Below, piece by piece: positions 1 to 6,382 of a DNA stretch of 18,067 nt (position 1 is its first letter; each line of letters begins with the position of its first letter). This DNA comes from Paracoccaceae bacterium (GTDB lineage: Bacteria > Pseudomonadota > Alphaproteobacteria > Rhodobacterales > Rhodobacteraceae): contig JALXER010000212.1 of NCBI GenBank assembly GCA_027069385.1, forward strand, positions 1 to 18,067. The letters run 5' to 3'. The notes below the pieces were generated by a model. The model had not been told where the DNA came from. It was given only the letters and a program-made list of their open reading frames with translations, and did not search any database. Both the position numbers and the translations under genes were made by a program.

Positions 1-583
1 CGTCAATGGCGGCGGCCTCTATCAGGGATTTGGGAATCGACTGGATCGCTGCCACAAAGAACAGGAAGTTATAGGCAACCTGTTTCCACGCGGCGGCCAT
101 GATGACCAGCGTCATTGCCTCGCCGCCGTTCAGCTTGTGGTTCCAGTCATAGCCAACTGCGTTCAGTGCAAAGGCAAAGATGCCAAGCGTCGGGTCGAAC
201 ATGAACACCCACAGCGCCCCGGCCACCACCGGTGCCACCGCATAGGGCCAGATCAGCAGGGTACGATAGGCCGTCACCCCCTTGACGATCCGGTCAACCA
301 TCGCGGCCAGCAGCAGGGCCATGCCCATCGCCAGCGCGGCCACGGTAAAGCTGAAAAAGGCGGTGCGCTTGAATGCGCCCAGATAATAGGGGTCGTGCAT
401 CAGGTCTTTGAAATTGTCAAACCAGACAAATTCGGTGCTTAGGCCAAAGGCATCTTCCAGCAAAAACGACTGATAGAGCGCCTGCCCGGCCGGCCACATG
501 AAAAAAACCAGCGTCACCGCAATCTGCGGGGCCACCAGCAAAAAAGGCAGGATAGAAGGGCCGAAATGGACGCGCTTGAGCAT
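1..583 (-). CDS. ugpA: sn-glycerol-3-phosphate ABC transporter permease UgpA (partial, C-terminus outside window)
   Basis: This is one of the two inner-membrane permeases of the Ugp importer for glycerol-3-phosphate and its diesters. Reading leftward from an ATG at 583 gives 194 residues beginning MLKRVHFGPSILPFLLVAPQ. The hydrophobic segments (about residues 8-35, 80-105 and 112-135) fit the MalF/UgpA fold. The frame ends inside the EAA loop (SLIEAAAID), which docks on the ATPase subunit. Full-length UgpA proteins are close to 295 residues, so roughly the last third is missing. It lies 58 nt downstream of ugpB on the same strand, the usual order, and ugpE and ugpC probably follow beyond the edge. 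The ribosome site is weak (GAAAG). The UgpA call rests on similarity to UgpA plus the ugpB and glpD neighbours; the exact substrate is inferred. Confidence 0.93.
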   Translation of the reverse strand, partial: MLKRVHFGPSILPFLLVAPQIAVTLVFFMWPAGQALYQSFLLEDAFGLSTEFVWFDNFKDLMHDPYYLGAFKRTAFFSFTVAALAMGMALLLAAMVDRIVKGVTAYRTLLIWPYAVAPVVAGALWVFMFDPTLGIFAFALNAVGYDWNHKLNGGEAMTLVIMAAAWKQVAYNFLFFVAAIQSIPKSLIEAAAID

Positions 584-600
584 GGCTTGGCTTTCGCAGG

Positions 601-628
601 AATCCGGCCCGCGCGAACGGGCCGGATT
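601..628 (-). promoter_or_regulatory. Perfect hairpin between ugpB and ugpA (possible attenuator or mRNA-stabilising stem)
   Basis: The two 11-base arms (601-611 and 618-628, AATCCGGCCCG and its complement) pair perfectly around a 6-base loop. The hairpin lies just after the ugpB stop and before ugpA, with no T run after it on the minus strand. Such stems often keep the binding-protein mRNA more abundant than the permease mRNA. That role is inferred. Confidence 0.6.
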
Positions 629-641
629 GGGGGGCTAGCCC

Positions 642-1946
642 CTAGTTATTGGCGGCTTCGAACTTTTCGAGCAACGCATTGCCACGTTCAACAGCGGTGT
701 CCATGGCCTCGCGAGCGGTTTTGTCACCGGCCCAGAGCGCTTCCATTTCTTCGTTGATGATATCGCGGATCTGCACAAAGTTACCGAAACGAAGCCCGCG
801 CGAATTGGGGGTGGGTTCGTTCAGGCTCAGCTCTTTGATCGCCGTATCGGTGCCGGGGTTTTCGTCATAGAACCCCTGTTCGCGCGACAGGTCGGACGCG
901 GCGGTGGTAATCGGCACATAACCGGTTTCCTGATGCCACCATGCCTGCACCTCGGGCGAGGACAGATAGTTCATGAATGCGGCCACACCGGCGTAATCAC
1001 CCTGATCCTTGCCGCGCAGCACCCAAAGGGTCGCCCCGCCGATGATCGAGTTCTGCGGCGCATCGGCCACATCGGTATCGAGCGGCAGCATGGTTTGGCC
1101 AAAGGCAAACTCGGCCTGATCCTTGATCGACCCGTAATAGGCCGAGGAGTTCATCCACATGCCGCATTCACCACTGGTAAACAGCGAAAGACTGTCACCA
1201 CGACGGCCACCGTATTTGAAGATGCCGCTTTCCTGGCTGTCGGCAATCGATTGCAGACGGTTCACCACCGCGTCGTTGTTAAAGGTAAAGCGGGTATCAA
1301 GCCCGGCAAACCCGTTTTCCTGCGTGCCCATGGGGATATTGTGCCATGCGCCGTAATTCTCGATCATTACCCAGGATTGCCAGCCAAAGGAATACCCGCA
1401 GGTCATGCCGCTATCGAGCAGTTTTTGCGCGTCGGCATTCAACTCGTCCCAGGTGGTGGGCGGGTTTTCGATGCCGGCGGCTGCAAAGGCGTCTTTGTTG
1501 TACCAAAGAACCGGAGTCGACGAATTGAACGGCATCGACAGCAGATCTCCGTCGGATGTCTGGTAATAGCTGACCACGGCAGGCAGATAGACCGACTGGT
1601 CAAACGCGGTGCCCGAATCGGCCATCACGTCGGAAATCGGATAAACCGCGCCTTCAGCGGCCATCATGGTTGCGGTGCCTACTTCGAACACCTGCACGAT
1701 GTGGGGCTGTTCATGGGCACGAAATGCAGCCACGGCGGCGGTCATGGTTTCGGTATAGTTGCCCTTGTATGACGGCACCACAACATAATCGCTTTGCGAT
1801 TCGTTGAACCCGGCGGCGATGCGGTCTACCCGCTCACCATTGGCCCCGCCCATGGCGTGCCACCACTGGATTTCCGTTTGCGCAAAGGCCGATGTGCCAA
1901 GCGCCGCTGCGGCAATACTGCCCAGCAATAGGGTTGAAAGTTTCAT
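642..1946 (-). CDS. ugpB: sn-glycerol-3-phosphate ABC transporter substrate-binding protein UgpB
   Basis: This is the periplasmic binding protein that delivers glycerol-3-phosphate to the Ugp permeases. The 434-residue product has a Sec signal peptide (MKLSTLLLGSIAAAALGTSAFA, cleavage expected after Ala22). The mature start EIQWWHAMGG and the segment QPHIVQVFEVGTATMMAAEG, around residue 80, are both characteristic of UgpB. The length matches the family (about 438 in E. coli). An ATG 19 codons further upstream is open, but the start at 1946 has a strong AGGAGA site just before it and leaves a clean signal peptide. The gene has its own roughly 200-nt 5' untranslated region after glpD and is followed by ugpA. 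Substrate identity is inferred from sequence and from the adjacent glpD. Confidence 0.94.
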   Translation of the reverse strand: MKLSTLLLGSIAAAALGTSAFAQTEIQWWHAMGGANGERVDRIAAGFNESQSDYVVVPSYKGNYTETMTAAVAAFRAHEQPHIVQVFEVGTATMMAAEGAVYPISDVMADSGTAFDQSVYLPAVVSYYQTSDGDLLSMPFNSSTPVLWYNKDAFAAAGIENPPTTWDELNADAQKLLDSGMTCGYSFGWQSWVMIENYGAWHNIPMGTQENGFAGLDTRFTFNNDAVVNRLQSIADSQESGIFKYGGRRGDSLSLFTSGECGMWMNSSAYYGSIKDQAEFAFGQTMLPLDTDVADAPQNSIIGGATLWVLRGKDQGDYAGVAAFMNYLSSPEVQAWWHQETGYVPITTAASDLSREQGFYDENPGTDTAIKELSLNEPTPNSRGLRFGNFVQIRDIINEEMEALWAGDKTAREAMDTAVERGNALLEKFEAANN

Positions 1947-2005
1947 GTTTTCTCCTCCGAATGGGTGGCCTGAGGCCTGTTCCCGGTTTCTGGACCTTTG
2001 CACCC

Positions 2006-2022
2006 CGGGGCCGTCGGCCCCG
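2006..2022 (-). other. GC-rich hairpin in the ugpB leader
   Basis: A 7-bp perfect stem (CGGGGCC / GGCCCCG) closes on a 3-base loop about 60 nt ahead of the ugpB start codon. It could shape translation or mRNA stability. A weaker imperfect stem further upstream in the leader pairs 2049-2060 with 2089-2098. No riboswitch family is recognised. Confidence 0.4.
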
Positions 2023-2158
2023 CGGTAAATCTGATAACGGTTTGTCCGCTATGCGTTTCTAGCGTTGTTGTTGCGTCGCCCGAATAACAGAAACATAGCG
2101 TTTCCGTGACAGGCGGAATGATCAAATACCCTCCAAAGACACCCGATCATTGGCGCGG

Positions 2159-2187
2159 ATGATTGCGGTTTTTTCGCAATTCGTCAA
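2159..2187 (-). promoter_or_regulatory. Candidate ugpB-ugpA promoter with a palindrome in its spacer
   Basis: Read on the minus strand there is TTGACG (2187-2182), a 17-base spacer and AATCAT (2164-2159), close to the sigma-70 pattern. The promoter starts 10 nt after the glpD stop. The spacer holds an inverted repeat, ATTGCG/CGCAAT (arms 2162-2167 and 2175-2180), in a position where a bound repressor would block polymerase. TTCG tetramers at 2173, 2180, 2204 and 2215 resemble those upstream of glpD. All of this is by eye, with no transcription data. Confidence 0.45.
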
Positions 2188-2196
2188 GTGTTGTTT

Positions 2197-3675
2197 CTAT
2201 TTTTTCGTTTTTTGTTCGATATAGGCCTGCAAGGCGCTTTCATCCTTGATGCGCAGGCCCAGTTTGGTGCGCCGCCACAGGATATCCTGCGCGGTTTTGG
2301 CAAATTCACGGTCAATCAGCCAATCAACCTCGCGCGCACTCAGGGTTGCGCCGAAATCCTGCCCCAGCGCATCGGCTGAATCCGCGTCCGCCAGCATTTC
2401 CTGCGCCTGCGTTCCATAGGTCCGCACCAGCCGGGTTGCCCAGTCGGCATCCAGAAAGCCGAAATCGGCCCGCAACCGCGCTATCAGCGCCCCCACCTGA
2501 TCCGGCGGAAAGTTCCCGCCGGGCATCGGCGCATGCATGGTCCATTCGCCGGTCATAGCCGGAAAAAACCGGCCGATCTTGTCCATCGCGGCCTCGGCCA
2601 GCTTGCGATAAGTAGTAATCTTGCCGCCAAAAACGCTTAGCAACGGCGCGCCCTGATCGTTGAGGCTAAGCACATAATCGCGCGTTGCCTCGGTGGCCGA
2701 ACTGGCCCCGTCATCGTAAAGCGGGCGCACCCCCGAATAGGTCCAGACGATATCATCACGCGCGATCGGTTTTTTGAAATATTCCGACGCGAATTTGCGC
2801 AGATAGTCGGCCTCCTCCTCGGTGCATTCTGGCTTGTGGTCGGCGTTGTCATGGTCCTTGTCAGTGGTGCCGATAACGGTGTAGTTCCCCTCATAGGGTA
2901 TCGCGAAAATCACCCTGTTATCAGTGCCTTGAAAGATATATGCCCGATCGTGGTCAAACAGTTTCCGGGTCACGATATGGCTGCCGCGCACCAGCCGAAC
3001 CCCCTCGCTAGAGTTGATACGGATGGTGTTCTTGATAATATCCTCGACCCACGGCCCACCGGCATTGACCAGCATTTTCGCCCTGAAAACCGCGCCGGAT
3101 TCCAGCGTGATTTCCCACAGATCCCCGACCCGCTCGGCGCTGGCAACCTTGGCGCGGGTCATGATATTGGCACCCCGATCCGCCGCGTCGCGGGCGTTCA
3201 GCACCACAAGGCGCGAATCCTGCACCCAGCAATCCGAGTACTCGAACGCTTTGGCAAACCGGCCCTGCAAGGCAGCCCCCGCCGCGTCGGTTTTCAGGTT
3301 CAAGGTTTTGGTGGCAGGCAGGATTTTGCGCCCGCCCAGATGGTCATACATGAACAGGCCCAGCCGGATCAGCCACCCCGGGCGCATTTCCTTGTGCAGC
3401 GGCAGCACAAAACGCAGCGGCCAGCTGATATGGGGCATGTTGCGCAACAGAACCTCGCGTTCCTTCAGCGCCTCGCGCACCAGCCGGAATTCGTAATACT
3501 CCAGATAGCGCAACCCGCCGTGGAACAGCTTGGTCGAGGCCGACGAGGTTGCCGAACCCAGATCGTTCATCTCGGCCAGCGCCACGCGCAAACCGCGCCC
3601 GACCGCATCACGGGCAATGCCGCAGCCGTTCACCCCGCCGCCGATAACGAAAATATCGTAAATCTGATCCGTCAC
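2197..3675 (-). CDS. glpD: Aerobic glycerol-3-phosphate dehydrogenase GlpD
   Basis: This FAD enzyme at the inner membrane oxidises sn-glycerol-3-phosphate to dihydroxyacetone phosphate and passes electrons to quinone. The N-terminus has the FAD dinucleotide-binding motif GGGVNG (residues 12-17). The segment SSASTKLFHGGLRYLEYYEF, near residue 45, is a hallmark of GlpD. The 492-residue length fits the family (501 in E. coli). Two in-frame GTG codons are possible starts. The one at 3675 is preferred because a GGAG site (3687-3684) sits 8 nt before it and the product then begins MTDQIYDIFVIGGG. The one at 3684 overlaps that GGAG. The last codons (QKTKK) coincide with TTCG motifs that may be operator sites for ugpB. 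It starts divergently from the DUF1989-glpR pair. Confidence 0.96.
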   Translation of the reverse strand: MTDQIYDIFVIGGGVNGCGIARDAVGRGLRVALAEMNDLGSATSSASTKLFHGGLRYLEYYEFRLVREALKEREVLLRNMPHISWPLRFVLPLHKEMRPGWLIRLGLFMYDHLGGRKILPATKTLNLKTDAAGAALQGRFAKAFEYSDCWVQDSRLVVLNARDAADRGANIMTRAKVASAERVGDLWEITLESGAVFRAKMLVNAGGPWVEDIIKNTIRINSSEGVRLVRGSHIVTRKLFDHDRAYIFQGTDNRVIFAIPYEGNYTVIGTTDKDHDNADHKPECTEEEADYLRKFASEYFKKPIARDDIVWTYSGVRPLYDDGASSATEATRDYVLSLNDQGAPLLSVFGGKITTYRKLAEAAMDKIGRFFPAMTGEWTMHAPMPGGNFPPDQVGALIARLRADFGFLDADWATRLVRTYGTQAQEMLADADSADALGQDFGATLSAREVDWLIDREFAKTAQDILWRRTKLGLRIKDESALQAYIEQKTKK

Positions 3676-3742
3676 ACCGCGCACTCCAGCCTAAAATCAT
3701 CCCATTTTATGGCGCTTGGCCGCTACAAGAGTCAAGCACTGC

Positions 3743-3766
3743 TTTCGTTTTGTTCGATTATTTTCG
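3743..3766. promoter_or_regulatory. Candidate DeoR/GlpR operator between glpD and the DUF1989-glpR pair
   Basis: Three TTCG tetramers begin at 3744, 3753 and 3763, about one helical turn apart, inside the 138-bp divergent region. DeoR-family repressors are known to bind repeated TTCG-containing half sites (E. coli GlpR sites contain TTCG/CGAA). A similar pattern, TTTCG-T-rich-GTTCGAT, occurs at 2203-2220 ahead of the ugpB promoter. The likely regulator is encoded two genes away. The call is by analogy. Confidence 0.45.
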
Positions 3767-3813
3767 AATGCGATTGCCTTGCACCGCGCCGGATTCTCTG
3801 GCAACAGAACCCC

Positions 3814-4659
3814 ATGAGCAAACCGCCCGCCAATGCCGATGCCCTGCGCGCCATTGCGCCCGTCATCGCCTATCCGCCCGAGACCCTGCCGCCGGTCGAT
3901 ATGGCGCGCCTGCGTGCGCATCGCACCCGCCTTGAGCCCCTTTCCACCACCACGGTTCCGCCACGACAGGCGGCCATCGTCGCGGTGCCCAAGGGGCATT
4001 TCTTTCGGGTGCTTTGCCCCGAAGGCCCGCAGGTCGGTGATCTGAACCTGTGGAACGCCCATGACCTGACCGAGCATTTCTACAGCGGTAAAACCCGCGC
4101 CCTGCACGGCACCCACCTGACCACCGGCCACCGGATGTGGAGCAATTTTCCCCGCATGCGCCCCATGGCCACGCTGACCCGCGACACGCTGGACTGGTAC
4201 GGAATCGACCCGCATGGCGGCGCTGTCCATGATGTGATCGGCACGCGCTGCGACCCCTATACCCACCGCTTACTCAGCGGGCAGGATTATCACCACTGTT
4301 GCCATTCCAACCTGACACGCGCGCTGGCCTTCCATACCGACCTGCCGCTGGAGGTCGCCGAAACCCGCGTGCATGATGTGCTGAACGTGTTCATGTGTAC
4401 CGGTTTCACCCGCGATACCCATCAGTATTTCATGAAGGCAAGCCCGGTGCGCCAAGGGGACTATCTGGAGTTCTTTGCCGAGATTGACCTGCTGGCCGGC
4501 CTGTCGGCCTGCCCCGGGGGCGATTGCAGCACCGAGCATTCCAGCGACAACGCTACCTGCTATCCGCTGCACATCGACGTGCTGACCCCGCCGCTTGACG
4601 ACTGGACAGAACCCGACCAAAACGCCTATGCTGGCGGGCATGGAACCAAAACGGAATAA
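3814..4659 (+). CDS. DUF1989 / urea carboxylase-associated family protein
   Basis: The 281-residue product matches the DUF1989 family, often annotated as urea carboxylase-associated or aminomethyltransferase-like protein. Recognisable parts are GDLNLWN (about residue 73), MWSNFPRMRPMATLTRDT (around residue 110), VLNVFMCTGFTRDTHQYF (around residue 190) and the closing block GDYLEFFAEIDLLAGLSACP followed by Gly-Asp-Cys. Several conserved Cys and His residues could bind metal. The biochemical function is not established, and nothing for urea metabolism is nearby. It is separated by 3 nt from the regulator downstream and faces glpD across a 138-bp region, so it is probably in the G3P regulon. The ATG at 3814 has no clear ribosome site; a leaderless message or an internal start is possible. 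The open frame continues far upstream, but only as the antisense shadow of glpD. Confidence 0.85.
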   Translation: MSKPPANADALRAIAPVIAYPPETLPPVDMARLRAHRTRLEPLSTTTVPPRQAAIVAVPKGHFFRVLCPEGPQVGDLNLWNAHDLTEHFYSGKTRALHGTHLTTGHRMWSNFPRMRPMATLTRDTLDWYGIDPHGGAVHDVIGTRCDPYTHRLLSGQDYHHCCHSNLTRALAFHTDLPLEVAETRVHDVLNVFMCTGFTRDTHQYFMKASPVRQGDYLEFFAEIDLLAGLSACPGGDCSTEHSSDNATCYPLHIDVLTPPLDDWTEPDQNAYAGGHGTKTE

Positions 4660-4662
4660 CCT

Positions 4663-5427
4663 GTGAACCTATCCTTTCGACACAAAGAAATCCTGAACTG
4701 CGCGCGCGAAACCGGCCGTGTGTCGGTCGATGATCTGGCCGAGCGCCTGCAAGTCACCCCCCAGACCGTGCGGCGCGATCTGAACGAGCTGTGCGACCAC
4801 GGCCACCTGACCCGCATTCACGGCGGCGCGGTGCTGGAATCGGGCGTTGCAAATATGGCCTATGAGGCAAGGCGCGGCATTGCCTCGGAAGAGAAAGAGG
4901 AAATCGGCGCGCTATGCGCAGCCGCGATTCCCGACAATGCCTCGCTGTTTATCAATATCGGCACAACGACCGAAGCCGTCGCGCGGGCCTTGCGCAACCG
5001 CCACGATCTGCTGGTGATCACCAACAACCTGAATGTAGCGAACATTCTGGCGCAGAACCCCCATTGTGATGTGGTGGTAACCGGTGGCATGCTGCGGCGC
5101 TCCGACGGCGGGCTGGTCGGGGAAAGCACGGTGGATACGGTGCAGCAATTCAAGGCAGACTACGCGATAATCGGGGTATCCGCCATCGATGACGACGGTG
5201 CCCTGCTGGATTTCGACTATCGCGAAGTGCGTGTGGCGCAAGCGATCATCGCCAATGCCCGCAAGGTGTTTCTGGTGTCGGACGGGGGAAAGCTGGCCCG
5301 TTCGGCCCCGATCCGCATCGGCCATATCAGCGAGGTAGACGCGTTTTTCACCGACAAAATCGATTCAGAAAACTTGCGCGAGGTCTGTACCCAACACGGT
5401 GTCGAAATCCACGAAACCGAAGCCTGA
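4663..5427 (+). CDS. glpR: DeoR/GlpR family transcriptional regulator
   Basis: This is a cytoplasmic repressor, likely of the glycerol-3-phosphate genes. The 254-residue product has a DeoR-type winged helix-turn-helix at residues 5-57 (VSVDDLAERLQVTPQTVRRD, then HLTRIHGGAV). The C-terminal DeoR sensor domain folds like a sugar-phosphate isomerase (INIGTTTEAVARAL; ITNNLNVANIL; VVTGGMLRRSDGGLVG). The start is GTG, 3 nt after the DUF1989 stop, with GGA as a weak ribosome site, which suggests translational coupling. Family knowledge says such proteins release DNA on binding a sugar phosphate; here G3P is the natural candidate because glpD and ugpBA adjoin. Symbol glpR is given from context, since sequence alone only shows the DeoR family. 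Confidence 0.9.
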   Translation: MNLSFRHKEILNCARETGRVSVDDLAERLQVTPQTVRRDLNELCDHGHLTRIHGGAVLESGVANMAYEARRGIASEEKEEIGALCAAAIPDNASLFINIGTTTEAVARALRNRHDLLVITNNLNVANILAQNPHCDVVVTGGMLRRSDGGLVGESTVDTVQQFKADYAIIGVSAIDDDGALLDFDYREVRVAQAIIANARKVFLVSDGGKLARSAPIRIGHISEVDAFFTDKIDSENLREVCTQHGVEIHETEA

Positions 5428-5442
5428 ACCCGAACCGGGGCG

Positions 5443-5729
5443 CTCCCGCACTCCAGCCATTGACTGGCTAAAGCCAGCCAACGACTTCCGTTTGGGCCGG
5501 GCCTCGGCTTCGCCTCGGAAGGGGGCCAGCCCCCTCTGGCGCAAGCGCCATTCACCCCTGGGATATTTAGGAAAAGAAGAAGATGAGACTTCATTCTTCT
5601 ACAAATACTCTCAGGGGGGAGCGACGAATGTCGCGAGGGGGCGGAACGCCCCCTACCGCCCGCAGGGCGGCCCGGCCCAAAGGGAAGCCTTGTGTTTGGC
5701 TTGCCAAACACAAGGCTGGACTGCGGGAG
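5443..5729. repeat. Mirror-image hairpin element, copy A (between convergent genes)
   Basis: The element has 16-bp imperfect terminal inverted repeats, CTCCCGCASTCCAGCC, at 5443-5458 and 5714-5729. Each arm carries a train of stem-loops towards a centre near 5585. Left-arm stems are 5460-5468/5473-5481, 5521-5526/5529-5534 and 5537-5542/5545-5550. Right-arm stems are 5621-5625/5630-5634, 5637-5643/5647-5653, 5656-5661/5665-5670 and 5686-5700/5703-5717. Both arms end in a related core (GGGATATTTAGG; its counterpart GAGTATTTGTAG). The element begins 15 nt after the glpR stop and ends 17 nt before the cytochrome stop, so it fits a bidirectional 3'-end or terminator structure. It could also be a non-autonomous mobile repeat. 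A second copy lies at 13310-13644. Confidence 0.85.
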
Positions 5730-5746
5730 GGCTCCGGTTCTGATGA

Positions 5747-6217
5747 TTAGTTGGCCGGTTCGATATCCAGTCGGTATCCGGCATGGCAGCCGGTACAGTT
5801 TTGCATCAGTTCCCCCAGCGCTTGTGTCACTGTTTTGGCATCGGCTGATTCATTTGCCCGGGTGGCAATATCGTCAAACAGCGCGTGGGTTGCCATGCCC
5901 AGGTCTTTGAACTCCAACGGCAACTTGCCTACCAGGGGTGCAGGCGCATTGCCCGCATCGGCCGATCCGGCGGCCGTAGCAATTTCGGCAACACTTGCCA
6001 TGTCCTCCTCGGCGATGGCGCTGACAATCCCTTGCACCGTTTCCAGAAATCCGCGCATTTCGGAAAGCACAAAATCCTTTTCGGCGGCGGTCAGAATAAC
6101 CGCTGTGCGGCCGTCATCGGTTTGCTCGACACTGCCCTGAATGATGAACTTGTAAGCGCCGTAGGCCAGCGCGGCAATCAGAACGATGTTCAGCAGCACA
6201 CTTAGTCTGGTTTTCAT
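5747..6217 (-). CDS. Membrane-anchored cytochrome c'-like protein
   Basis: The 156-residue product starts with an uncleaved-looking hydrophobic helix (about residues 5-26, LSVLLNIVLIAALAYGAYKF). A mostly helical, acidic domain follows. A single haem-c motif, CTGCH (residues 141-145), sits close to the C-terminus. A C-terminal haem site after a four-helix bundle is the layout of the cytochrome c' family (Pfam Cytochrom_C_2), which is the basis of the call. The protein should sit on the periplasmic face of the inner membrane and carry electrons or bind a small gas ligand; the partner is unknown. The ribosome site AGAGGT precedes the ATG. The gene is divergent from tctC across 165 bp and convergent with glpR across the hairpin element. 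Confidence 0.78.
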   Translation of the reverse strand: MKTRLSVLLNIVLIAALAYGAYKFIIQGSVEQTDDGRTAVILTAAEKDFVLSEMRGFLETVQGIVSAIAEEDMASVAEIATAAGSADAGNAPAPLVGKLPLEFKDLGMATHALFDDIATRANESADAKTVTQALGELMQNCTGCHAGYRLDIEPAN

Positions 6218-6316
6218 TTCGACCTCTTTTCACAATAAAATCCAACCCTATGGGGTTTGTCATGCGATAGCAATATTGCCTCAAAACCCTACCGTAGTTT
6301 TACGGGGTCCGAATGC

Positions 6317-6351
6317 TCGCAAACTGGGCTATGCTCGGGATACGTTTGCGA
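6317..6351. promoter_or_regulatory. Inverted repeat in the cytochrome-tctC divergent region (possible operator)
   Basis: TCGCAAAC (6317-6324) and GTTTGCGA (6344-6351) are perfect complements separated by 19 bases, about 30 bp ahead of the tctC start. The right arm also forms a short palindrome, CGTTT-GCG-AAACG (6343-6355). Other small dyads in this region are GCAATATTGC (6270-6279) and CCGTA/TACGG near 6291-6305. No regulator gene is nearby to assign to them, and I see no convincing sigma-70 promoter. Confidence 0.35.
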
Positions 6352-6382
6352 AACGACAAGCGACATAATTTGGAGGAATGGA

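Noticed and set aside
933..1772. 279-codon open frame opposite ugpB
   Set aside because: Shadow of ugpB, with no domain or ribosome site.
1943..2125. Small upstream open frame in the ugpB leader
   Set aside because: It has no ribosome site and no resemblance to a leader peptide. It overlaps leader hairpins and looks accidental.
2836..3813. Long upstream extension of the DUF1989 reading frame
   Set aside because: This part is the antisense shadow of glpD. The family homology begins only after the ATG at 3814.
5443..5729. CRISPR or insertion-sequence reading of the hairpin elements
   Set aside because: There are only two dispersed copies, no regular spacers, no cas genes and no transposase frame.
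5399..5743. Open frame across hairpin element A
   Set aside because: The frame is made of repeat sequence and starts inside glpR. Its translation mirrors stem-loop DNA and has no ribosome site or domain.
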